The notes under the pieces: generated by a model
The model's input: the letters and a program-made list of their open reading frames with translations, nothing else
What the model was told of the DNA's origin: nothing
The model's database searches: none
Translations under genes and position numbers: made by a program
Assembly: GCF_001273835.1 (NCBI RefSeq)
Contig: NZ_JHEI01000146.1
Span: forward strand, 1 to 64,000
From: Leucobacter celer subsp. astrifaciens
GTDB taxonomy: Bacteria > Actinomycetota > Actinomycetes > Actinomycetales > Microbacteriaceae
DNA length: 64,000 nt
Direction of reading: 5' to 3'
Shown here: piece after piece, positions 8,910 through 15,992 of the stretch
Layout of the letters: each line of letters opens with the position of its first letter
Position numbering within the stretch: position 1 is the first letter of the stretch

Positions 8910-9198
8910 ACTGACCCCTTCGGCCGAAAAAGCTCAACTTCTGTCAGCTGCGTGCTTCGCGAGCGAGCGCCGTGATGAGGGGCTGTCCGCGCTGACAGTG
9001 AACACTGATTGCAGGACCATCGTGCGCGTGAACCCGAGCGTTAAGCAATGTTCGAATGAACTTCACTCCGAAGTCGCGTCTTGCGGTCTAATGGGCCTGT
9101 AGTACCGCGTGGCAACAGTGCTTAACGTTGCTGAAGCATTTTCAGTGTACCTACCTTGGGACCCCAGGGACGCGGAATCAACGGAGGTGAAGTTCGAG
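8910..9198. promoter_or_regulatory. divergent control region between the importer operon and lacI-type gene
   Basis: The only gene-free space in the cluster, and more AT-rich than its surroundings. It contains the inverted pair CGTTAAGCA (9039-9047) and TGCTTAACG (9119-9127), about 80 bases apart; the second lies over an AACGTT core (TGCTTAACGTTGCTGA, 9119-9134) like the centre of LacI-family operators. A further inverted pair CTGTCAGC/GCTGACAG lies at 8941-8948 and 8991-8998. Both operon arms probably start here. Operator assignment is an inference from symmetry only; no promoter hexamers stand out. Confidence 0.45.
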
Positions 9199-10254
9199 AT
9201 GTCGACACGCAACGCGACGGCAGTCCGCCCGAAGAATCGCATTTCTGCAGCTCAGCTCGCCCGAGCCGCAGGGGTGTCCTCCGCCACGGTGTCGTACGTG
9301 CTGAACCGCCGTCCTGGAGTCTCTGAGGGGACGCGGCAGCACGTGTTCGCCATCGCCGCCGAGATCGGCTTCTCGCTCGAGGGGATGAACCCTCGGGGGG
9401 ACCGGCAGCGCATTCTCGGACTCGTGCTCTCGAATATCGCGAACCCGTTCTATCCCGAGCTCTCGGTCGGGTTCTCGGAGGCGGCGCAGCAGCGCGGATA
9501 CGACGTCTTCCTATCGCACACCCACGACGACCTGGAGTCGCTCACGCGGTCGATCGAGGCGATGCTCGATCGCAATGTCGAGGGGGTCGCGCTGGCGATC
9601 GCCCGGTCTGACAACGCGAGTGCGGTGCGGCGGCTGCGACAGGCCCGGGTGCCGCTCGTGCAGCTCTCCCGCAAGTTTCGGCACGTCGAGGCCAATTTCG
9701 TCGGGATCGACGACCAGAGTTCCGCCGCGATAATGATGCGTCACGCGCTCGGCCACCAGCGTTGGCCGATCGCGACCGTCATCGGCCCTCGAACCTCGTC
9801 AGCCTCGTCAGGTCGCGAGGAAGGATTCGTCGCCGAAGCCCTCCGGGCCGGCGTCACCATTCCCGGAGCGCTGCGCATCAGCGCGCCGCTGTCGCTGCAG
9901 AGCGGTCGAGATGCGGCCCAGACGCTCCTGTCGTCCTCCAACCCACCGCGATTCATCCTGTGCGGCGCGGACATTCTCGCGCTGGGCGTGATGAGCCAGG
10001 CGCTCGACATGGGGCTTCGGGTTCCCGAGGACGTTGCGATCTCGGGGTTCGACGGCATCGACATCGCTGCCACGCCGATGGTGGGCCTCACCGGCATCGT
10101 GCAGCCGCGGCGCGACATGGCGCAGAGCGCCGCCGACCTCTTGATAGACCACATCGAACATCCCGAACGACCCGCAGACACCATTACGCTTCCGCACTCC
10201 GTACGAATCGGCACGAGCTGCGGTTGCACCCCGAAAGGAAGAACAAGAACATGA
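9199..10254 (+). CDS. LacI family transcriptional regulator
   Basis: About 351 residues. The N-terminal helix-turn-helix (ISAAQLARAAGVSSATVSYVLNRR, about residues 14-37) is followed by the hinge and a periplasmic-binding-like sensor domain (LGLVLSNIANPFYPELSVGFSEAA; later DVAISGFDGIDIAATPMVGLTG). I chose the ATG at 9199 because a full GGAGGTGA lies 8 bases before it, although the frame extends upstream. Its stop overlaps the ATG of the next SDR gene by 4 bases, so it is made together with the catabolic enzymes. It most likely represses both arms until the imported sugar or an intermediate binds. Confidence 0.92.
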   Translation: MSTRNATAVRPKNRISAAQLARAAGVSSATVSYVLNRRPGVSEGTRQHVFAIAAEIGFSLEGMNPRGDRQRILGLVLSNIANPFYPELSVGFSEAAQQRGYDVFLSHTHDDLESLTRSIEAMLDRNVEGVALAIARSDNASAVRRLRQARVPLVQLSRKFRHVEANFVGIDDQSSAAIMMRHALGHQRWPIATVIGPRTSSASSGREEGFVAEALRAGVTIPGALRISAPLSLQSGRDAAQTLLSSSNPPRFILCGADILALGVMSQALDMGLRVPEDVAISGFDGIDIAATPMVGLTGIVQPRRDMAQSAADLLIDHIEHPERPADTITLPHSVRIGTSCGCTPKGRTRT

Positions 10255-10979
10255 GTTCACCACTACGGACCGTGTTGGTCACAGGAGCTGCCCGCGGCAT
10301 CGGCGCGGGCATTGCGGAGACTCTCGCAGCTCGCGGGTTTGCAGTCGTCATCGCCGACGTCAACGCGGAGCAGGCCGCAGCGACCGCCGCGCGACTCGGC
10401 CCGGAGCACGAGGGCATCGCGTTGAACGTGACCGACAGCGAGAGCGTCGACCAGGTGATCGACGAGCTCGCTGCGCGGCCGGGTGGCCTGTACGGCGTCG
10501 TGAACAACGCGGGCATCAACCGCGATGCCATGCTCCACAAGATGACCAATGATCAGTGGAATCAGGTGCTCGCAGTGGATCTGTCCGCGGTCTTCTACGT
10601 GAGCCGTGCGGCCGCTCGCCACCTTCGCGAGAACAAGCGGGGGCGCATCGTCAACATCTCGTCCGCCTCGTGGGAGGGCAACATCGGCCAGGCCAACTAC
10701 GCCGCGGCGAAGGCGGGTGTCCTGGGCCTGACATTCACGCTCTCGAAGGAGCTCGCGCGTTACGACGTCACCGCCAATGCGATCTGCCCGGGCTTCATCG
10801 AGTCCGAGATGACGAACGCGCTGCCGGAGAAGGTCTACCAGGCGCAGTTGGGCAAGATTCCGCTGGGTCGTGCCGGCTCGCCCCAGGACGTGGGCGCCGC
10901 CGTCGCATATTTCCTGAGCGACGAAGCGTCCTACATCACCGGCCAGGTGCTCGAGGTCGGCGGGGGGTACCAGATATGA
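10251..10979 (+). CDS. SDR dehydrogenase, FabG/PhaB-like 3-oxoacyl reductase type
   Basis: A 242-residue SDR with TGAARGIG (11-18), NNAG (85-88), Ser138 and Tyr150-Ala-Ala-Ala-Lys154. The GNIGQANYAAAKAG stretch is shared with FabG and acetoacetyl-CoA reductase PhaB. It overlaps the LacI gene by 4 bases and the CoA-transferase gene by 4 bases, so all three are translationally coupled. In a beta-oxidation-like route it could interconvert 3-hydroxy and 3-keto forms of the acid or its CoA ester. It could equally be the sugar-acid 3-dehydrogenase of the pathway. A fatty acid synthesis role is unlikely in this context. Confidence 0.87.
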   Translation: MSSPLRTVLVTGAARGIGAGIAETLAARGFAVVIADVNAEQAAATAARLGPEHEGIALNVTDSESVDQVIDELAARPGGLYGVVNNAGINRDAMLHKMTNDQWNQVLAVDLSAVFYVSRAAARHLRENKRGRIVNISSASWEGNIGQANYAAAKAGVLGLTFTLSKELARYDVTANAICPGFIESEMTNALPEKVYQAQLGKIPLGRAGSPQDVGAAVAYFLSDEASYITGQVLEVGGGYQI

Positions 10980-12433
10980 GCCCCCGGATCATCCCGGCCG
11001 AGGCTGTCGCCGACCTGATCCAGGATGGGCAGACCGTCGGTACCGACGGGTTCACCCTGATGGGGGTCGCCGACGAGGTCTACGCGGCGATCCAGCGCTC
11101 GTACCTGGAGACGTCATCACCGTCGGGACTCACGCTGTTCCACATCTCCGGCCAGTCCAACCGCGAGATCGGCATGGAGCGCTGGGCCGAGCCCGGGCTT
11201 CTCCGCCGGATCGTCGGTTCGCACTGGGGACTCGCGCCGCGTATGGGCACCCTCATCAACGACGATGGCGTCGAAGGGGTCTGCCTGCCGCAGGGTCAGG
11301 CATCGAATCTGCTGCACGCGATCGCCGCGGGTCGCCCGGGCAATCTGACCCGTGTCGGTCTCGGAACCTTCGTCGACCCGGACCATGAGGGTGCTCGGGT
11401 GAACGCGAGCGCGCAGCGGGCGCTCGATCCTTCGGCCTATGTCGAGAAGGTGTCGCTCAGCGGCGAGGAGCACCTCCTCTACAAGACGTTCCCGGTCGAT
11501 GTCGCGATCTTTCGCGGCACCCGGATGGATCGGCACGGCAACATCTCCCAGAGCGGTGAAGCCGCGGGGCTCGATGCGCTGGCCCTGGCGCAGGCGGCGC
11601 GGAACTCCGGCGGGATCGTCATCTGCCAGGTGCGGGAGGTCGTCGAGGATGGGGAGATCCTCCCGCGCGACGTCACCGTGCCCGCCGCCCTCGTCGACTA
11701 CGTCGTCGTGACGAGTGACGCCGCCGCGTTCCACCGCCAGTCGGACTCGGTGGTCGACGACGCCGGACTCATCAGCGGCGTGATCTCGGATGCAGCGCTC
11801 ACCGAGCTGCTCGGATCCCGCGAAGTCGCGCCCGAGCGCATGGCGATCGGGCGCCGGGGCGCTGATCTCGTCGAGCCGGGTGACATCATCAACGTCGGCA
11901 CCGGTATCCCGGGTGACACGATCGGTGTCGCGCTCGCCGAGAAGGGGCTGCTCTCCGAAGTCACGATGTCGATCGAGTCGGGTGTCTACGGCGGTGTCCC
12001 GATGGGCGGCACGGACTTCGGCGCGGCCCAGCACCCGTCCGCGATCATCTCGCACAGTGCGCAGTTCGATTTCTATACGGGCGGCGGCGTCGATATCGCC
12101 TTCATGGGAGTCGGGCAGGTGAATGCTGCGGGCGATGTGAACGTTTCGAAGCTCGGGGGCCGCCTGATCGGGTGCGGCGGCTTCATCGACATCTTGAGCG
12201 GCGCGAAACGCGTCTGCTTCCTGATGTCCGGGGCCGGACGCCACCCCAAGTTCGTGGACGAGATCGACCATCTCACGTTCAACGGTCGCGAAGCGCTCAA
12301 CAACGGGCAGAAGGTCTACCTGGCCACCGAAGACTACACTCTGGAACTCACAACCGATGGGTGGACCGTGCTGAACTGCGAAGACTCCGACGAGGCGCGG
12401 GAACGGCTCGCGATAGTGCCGCTCGCCGCGTAA
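10976..12433 (+). CDS. single-chain acyl-CoA:acetate/3-ketoacid CoA-transferase
   Basis: A 485-residue family I CoA-transferase with alpha and beta parts fused, as in YdiF/propionate CoA-transferase. The catalytic Glu334 is in SIESGVYGGVPMGG, which matches the E-x-G loop of the beta part, and NVGTGIPGDTIGVAL just before it binds CoA. The ATG overlaps the SDR stop. Such enzymes move CoA from acetyl-CoA or succinyl-CoA to a carboxylate, often a 3-keto acid. Followed by a thiolase, it should activate a 3-keto acid for thiolytic cleavage. Fused enzymes accept many short-chain acids, so the substrate is an inference from context. Confidence 0.9.
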   Translation: MSPRIIPAEAVADLIQDGQTVGTDGFTLMGVADEVYAAIQRSYLETSSPSGLTLFHISGQSNREIGMERWAEPGLLRRIVGSHWGLAPRMGTLINDDGVEGVCLPQGQASNLLHAIAAGRPGNLTRVGLGTFVDPDHEGARVNASAQRALDPSAYVEKVSLSGEEHLLYKTFPVDVAIFRGTRMDRHGNISQSGEAAGLDALALAQAARNSGGIVICQVREVVEDGEILPRDVTVPAALVDYVVVTSDAAAFHRQSDSVVDDAGLISGVISDAALTELLGSREVAPERMAIGRRGADLVEPGDIINVGTGIPGDTIGVALAEKGLLSEVTMSIESGVYGGVPMGGTDFGAAQHPSAIISHSAQFDFYTGGGVDIAFMGVGQVNAAGDVNVSKLGGRLIGCGGFIDILSGAKRVCFLMSGAGRHPKFVDEIDHLTFNGREALNNGQKVYLATEDYTLELTTDGWTVLNCEDSDEARERLAIVPLAA

Positions 12434-12467
12434 CCGAACGACGCACGAGTTTCGAGAAAGGACGAAC

Positions 12468-13649
12468 ATGATCACCAACGACCCCATCATCATCGTGGAG
12501 GGCGCCCGGACGGCGGTGGCCTCATTCGGCGGCGGATTCAAGGACGTGCCGGCGCACGTGCTCGGCGCCACGGCCGTCAAGGAAGCGCTGAACCGCGCGG
12601 GCCTGAGCCCGAATGATCCCGAGGAGTTCGTCATGGGCTGCGTCGGGCAGGTCGGACCGGACGCGTTTCTCGCCCGACGTGTGGCTCTCGAAGCAGGAGC
12701 GGATCCGTCGTCGACCGCACTCACCGTCAATCGGCTCTGCGGTTCGGGCCTCCAGGCGATCGCGACCGCTGCTTCTGAGCTGCGCGAGGGAGAGTCGTCG
12801 ATCGTGGTCGCCGGCGGCGCCGAGAACATGACCAGGCAGCCGTTCATGGATTTCCAAGCTCGGAACGGATACCGGCTCGGACACCACGAGCTGGTCGACG
12901 GCACGCTGTCGCTCGTCACCGATCCCTGGGGTGAGTACCCGATGGGGCGGACCGCCGAGAACGTCGCCGAGCGCTTCCGCATCTCCCGCGAAGAGCAGGA
13001 CGCCTTCGCGCTCGAGAGCCAGCGACGCGCTGCCGCGGCGCAGGATGAGGGGCTGGTCGATGGCGAGATCGCACCGGTGACCGTCTCGTCGCGTCGTGGC
13101 GACACCGTCGTAGACCGCGACGAACATCCCCGCAAGACATCGCTCGAGGCGCTCGGCAAGTTGCGCCCTGCATTCAGCAAGACCGGATCGGTCACCGCAG
13201 GCAATGCCTCGGGCATCAACGATGGTGCCGCGGCCCTCGTCCTCGCACGTGAGAGCGAGGCCGATCTGCGGGGATTGCCCAAGCTCGCCGAGTTCGTCGC
13301 ATTCACCAAGGTCGGAATCGCACCCGAGATCATGGGATACGCCCCGACCGCGGCCATCAGCAAGGTGCTCGACAAGGCCGGTCTCAAACTCTCTGACATC
13401 GGCTGGATCGAACTCAATGAGGCCTTCGCGTCGCAAGCCGTCGCCGTCGTGCGCGATGCCGGCCTCGACCCGGAGATCGTGAATCCCTTGGGCGGGGCGA
13501 TCGCCTGGGGCCATCCGGTCGGCGCGACCGGCGCCATTCTGACCCTCCGCACCATCTACAACCTGCGGCGCCTCGGTCGGGAGTACGGTCTCGTCACCAT
13601 GTGCATCGGTGGCGGCCAGGGCGTCGCGGCGATCGTCCGGGCGTACTGA
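12468..13649 (+). CDS. acetyl-CoA acetyltransferase / 3-ketoacyl-CoA thiolase
   Basis: A 393-residue thiolase of normal length. The nucleophilic Cys91 is in LTVNRLCGSGLQAI, His349 in GHPVGATGA and the acid/base Cys379 in MCIGGGQG; the NASGINDGAAAL motif is also present. It follows the CoA-transferase gene after 34 bases with an AAAGGA ribosome site. In the proposed route it would cleave a 3-keto-acyl-CoA made by the transferase into acetyl-CoA plus a shorter hydroxyacyl-CoA. A plain acetoacetyl-CoA thiolase role cannot be excluded. Confidence 0.92.
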   Translation: MITNDPIIIVEGARTAVASFGGGFKDVPAHVLGATAVKEALNRAGLSPNDPEEFVMGCVGQVGPDAFLARRVALEAGADPSSTALTVNRLCGSGLQAIATAASELREGESSIVVAGGAENMTRQPFMDFQARNGYRLGHHELVDGTLSLVTDPWGEYPMGRTAENVAERFRISREEQDAFALESQRRAAAAQDEGLVDGEIAPVTVSSRRGDTVVDRDEHPRKTSLEALGKLRPAFSKTGSVTAGNASGINDGAAALVLARESEADLRGLPKLAEFVAFTKVGIAPEIMGYAPTAAISKVLDKAGLKLSDIGWIELNEAFASQAVAVVRDAGLDPEIVNPLGGAIAWGHPVGATGAILTLRTIYNLRRLGREYGLVTMCIGGGQGVAAIVRAY

Positions 13650-13651
13650 TC

Positions 13652-14842
13652 ATGCCGGCCCGGCAGGCCGAGCGGCCCGCGCTGCGGGTGCTCATTGCGT
13701 TCGATTCTTTCAAAGGATCGATCACCGCGACGGAAGCCTGTCGGGCTTCGGCGACGCTCCTCGCGGAGCGGTTCGGGACGCGGGTCTCGGTCGCCGCGAC
13801 GCCCCTCGCCGACGGCGGAGAGGGCAGCCTGGAGCTGTTGCGGACGCGGGATCGGTCCACGACGGTCACGGTTGCGGGGGTCGACGCGATCGGCCGGCCG
13901 CGCTCCGTCGAGTACCTCATGAACGACGCCGACCGTGTCGCGTACATCGAGGTGGCCCAAGCGGTCGGGCTGCCCGAGGTCTCCGACGTGGCGCTGCGGC
14001 CGCTCGAGGCGTCCTCCTACGGCGTGGGCATCGTGGTCGATGATGCGCTCGATCGAGGTGCTCGACGCATTGTCCTTTTCCTCGGAGGGAGTGCCACGAG
14101 CGACGGAGGGGCCGGCATCCTCGAGGCGCTCGGCGCTCGGCTTCTCGATGCGCAGGGCATGCAGCTGGCACGAGGCGGAGGCCCGCTGCAGCACCTCTCC
14201 CGGATCGACCTCTCGGGATTGCGGCCGGAGGCCCGGACCGTGGAGTGGGAGTTCGTCGTCGACGTCATGGCACCGCTCCTCGGGCCGACCGGTGCCGCGC
14301 AGCGCTATTCTCCCCAGAAGGGGGCGGATCCTGCCCAGGCCGTTCACCTCGAACATGCGCTCGACCACGCGGCGACACTGCTCGAGCGCTTGGCCGGCAG
14401 CGAGCTCCGGGACCGGACGGGCATGGGCGCCGCGGGCGGCATGCAGCTCTTCCCCGCAGCCGTATTCTCGGCGGAGACGACCGCGGGCGGCCCGTTCCTC
14501 GCGGATGAAACCGGTGCGCTCGCAGCACTCGCGAACGCCGATCTCGTCTTCACCGGCGAAGGAAGATTCGACGCGCAATCTCTCGACGGAAAAGTCGTGG
14601 GCACCCTCGTCCGGGCCGCGGAGGCGGTGCACCCGCGGCCCGCGATCATCGTCGTCGCGGGCGATGTGCGCGAAGCATCGCGGTTGAGGGCGGCGGGAGC
14701 GCTCGAGGGCATCGCTGGAGTGTTCGGGATCGCCGAGTCAGCTGCCGACCTCGGGGAACTGCAAGCGGATGCGGCCGGTCTGGTGTCGCGTCGCGTGGCC
14801 GACCTCGTGTCGGTCGTGCTCTCCACCGAGCCCGAAGGGTGA
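13652..14842 (+). CDS. glycerate kinase (GarK family)
   Basis: About 396 residues. The family start motif VLIAFDSFKGSITATEA and ADGGEGS in the N-terminal part, GGSATSDGGAGIL in the middle and FTGEGRFDAQSLDGK near the end are all typical of glycerate 2-kinase GarK/GlxK. The ATG lies 3 bases after the thiolase stop, so the two genes are tightly coupled; the frame itself is open earlier, inside the thiolase gene. The product makes phosphoglycerate from glycerate. Its place after a thiolase suggests that glycerate, or glyceryl-CoA after hydrolysis, is the second product of the thiolytic cleavage. It closes the plus-strand arm. Confidence 0.92.
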   Translation: MPARQAERPALRVLIAFDSFKGSITATEACRASATLLAERFGTRVSVAATPLADGGEGSLELLRTRDRSTTVTVAGVDAIGRPRSVEYLMNDADRVAYIEVAQAVGLPEVSDVALRPLEASSYGVGIVVDDALDRGARRIVLFLGGSATSDGGAGILEALGARLLDAQGMQLARGGGPLQHLSRIDLSGLRPEARTVEWEFVVDVMAPLLGPTGAAQRYSPQKGADPAQAVHLEHALDHAATLLERLAGSELRDRTGMGAAGGMQLFPAAVFSAETTAGGPFLADETGALAALANADLVFTGEGRFDAQSLDGKVVGTLVRAAEAVHPRPAIIVVAGDVREASRLRAAGALEGIAGVFGIAESAADLGELQADAAGLVSRRVADLVSVVLSTEPEG

Positions 14843-15224
14843 GTGCCACGACGAGGTCGAGGATCGCAGCCACCGGTTCGCCCGGGGGATTTCTCGTTCC
14901 GGGGGCCGGACCCAGGCCCGGGTCCCGAGCCTGCTGGCGGCCGCTACCGCGGAAGATGACACCGGCCTCATGCACCGCGTCCGAGGGACCTTTGGGTGGA
15001 GGAACGGACTGCGGACGTGAGGCCGGCCAGGAGACCCGCTGGCGGCATAGTCGTGGGGGACGGACCGTTCAGCGAGTTCGATCGCCCCAATTGCAGCAGG
15101 GCGATCCCTGAACGAAAGACGGTCGGAAAGCCTGGAGGGAGTTCCCGCCTGCTGACCGATATCCAGAAACTTCAGGTTAGGCTCGCGAGGCACCACGGAC
15201 GAAGCCTGCGCGGCATTTGACCCC
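14843..15224. other. gene-free gap between convergent genes
   Basis: 382 bases between the glycerate kinase and response-regulator stops. No reading frame here looks like a protein. A short hairpin (TGACCCC, 6-base loop, GGGGTCA) at 15218-15237 overlaps the stop codon of the response-regulator gene and may act as its weak terminator. Nothing else can be supported. Confidence 0.5.
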
Positions 15225-15992
15225 CTATCCGGGGTCAGCCGTGCTCCGAGTCGGCGAGATCGAGGCCGCGGGATCGGGACTGCGCGGGTCGGGACTGCGT
15301 GGGTCGGGACTGCGTGGATCGCGAGGCAGCGAGGGATCGAGGTACCCGTCTGCCCAGGCCACGCGCCCGTAGTCGAGTTTCGACCGCACCGCGACGCCGA
15401 CGGCGGCGTACTTCTTCTTGACGCGGTCGAGGTACTGCTTCGCGGTTTCACGGCCGATGTTCATCGCCGCGCCCACCTCTTCGACGGTGAGGCCGGAGGC
15501 GTAGAGCATCAGTGCGCGCTCCTCCTGGATGCTCAGGCCGGGTCGCTCCGGGTCCCCGGCGATAACGGCCGCGAGCTCCGTGGTCATCCACTCCTCACCG
15601 CGAAGCACCGCCTCGACCGCAGCGAGGATGTCCTCTTCGCGGTCGCGCTTTCCGACGACGCCGGCGACCCCGGCGCGCACGATCCCCCGTACGAGCGGCG
15701 GTGACGCGAGAGCCGAGAGCACGAGGATCCGGAGACCTCCCTTGACCATCGCTTCGACGGCCGCGACGCTGACACTCGGTTCGCGATCCACCATCAGGTC
15801 GAGAACCAGCAGGTGCGGGCGCTCCTCGCGCGGCGCGGCCTGCACCCAGTCGATGAATTCAGGGGTCGACGAACCGCTGAACACGATCCGGTAGGCGCCG
15901 GTACGGCCCAGCAGCTCTTCCGTGCGGACTCGCTGCAGCAGGTGATCCTCCACGATGGCAACGCGGAACGGTGCCGCTGGCCGCTGCGTCAT
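15225..15992 (-). CDS. response regulator with LuxR-type helix-turn-helix
   Basis: About 255 residues. The receiver domain has acidic Glu15-Asp16, phosphoacceptor Asp65 (LLVLDLMVD) and Lys115 (VVGKRD); the helix-turn-helix lies around residues 154-200 (LSIQEERALMLYASGLTVEEVGAAMNIG is split across the first helices). The chosen ATG overlaps the kinase stop by 4 bases. The C-terminus ends in a threefold repeat of the residues Asp-Pro-Arg-Ser-Pro, encoded by three tandem 15-bp units at 15276-15320. That tail is probably disordered and could vary in length between strains. It is the partner of the tandem kinase encoded just upstream. Confidence 0.88.
   Translation of the reverse strand: MTQRPAAPFRVAIVEDHLLQRVRTEELLGRTGAYRIVFSGSSTPEFIDWVQAAPREERPHLLVLDLMVDREPSVSVAAVEAMVKGGLRILVLSALASPPLVRGIVRAGVAGVVGKRDREEDILAAVEAVLRGEEWMTTELAAVIAGDPERPGLSIQEERALMLYASGLTVEEVGAAMNIGRETAKQYLDRVKKKYAAVGVAVRSKLDYGRVAWADGYLDPSLPRDPRSPDPRSPDPRSPDPAASISPTRSTADPG

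Noticed and set aside
11117..13555. A minus-strand open frame of 812 codons opposite the CoA-transferase and thiolase genes
   Set aside because: It is a shadow of two well-conserved plus-strand enzymes in high-GC DNA; its translation has no recognisable motif and biased Arg/Ser/Ala content.
15160..15190. AGGTTAGGCT resembling half of an IdeR/DtxR iron box
   Set aside because: Only one half matches and it lies between two convergent genes, where no promoter is expected.
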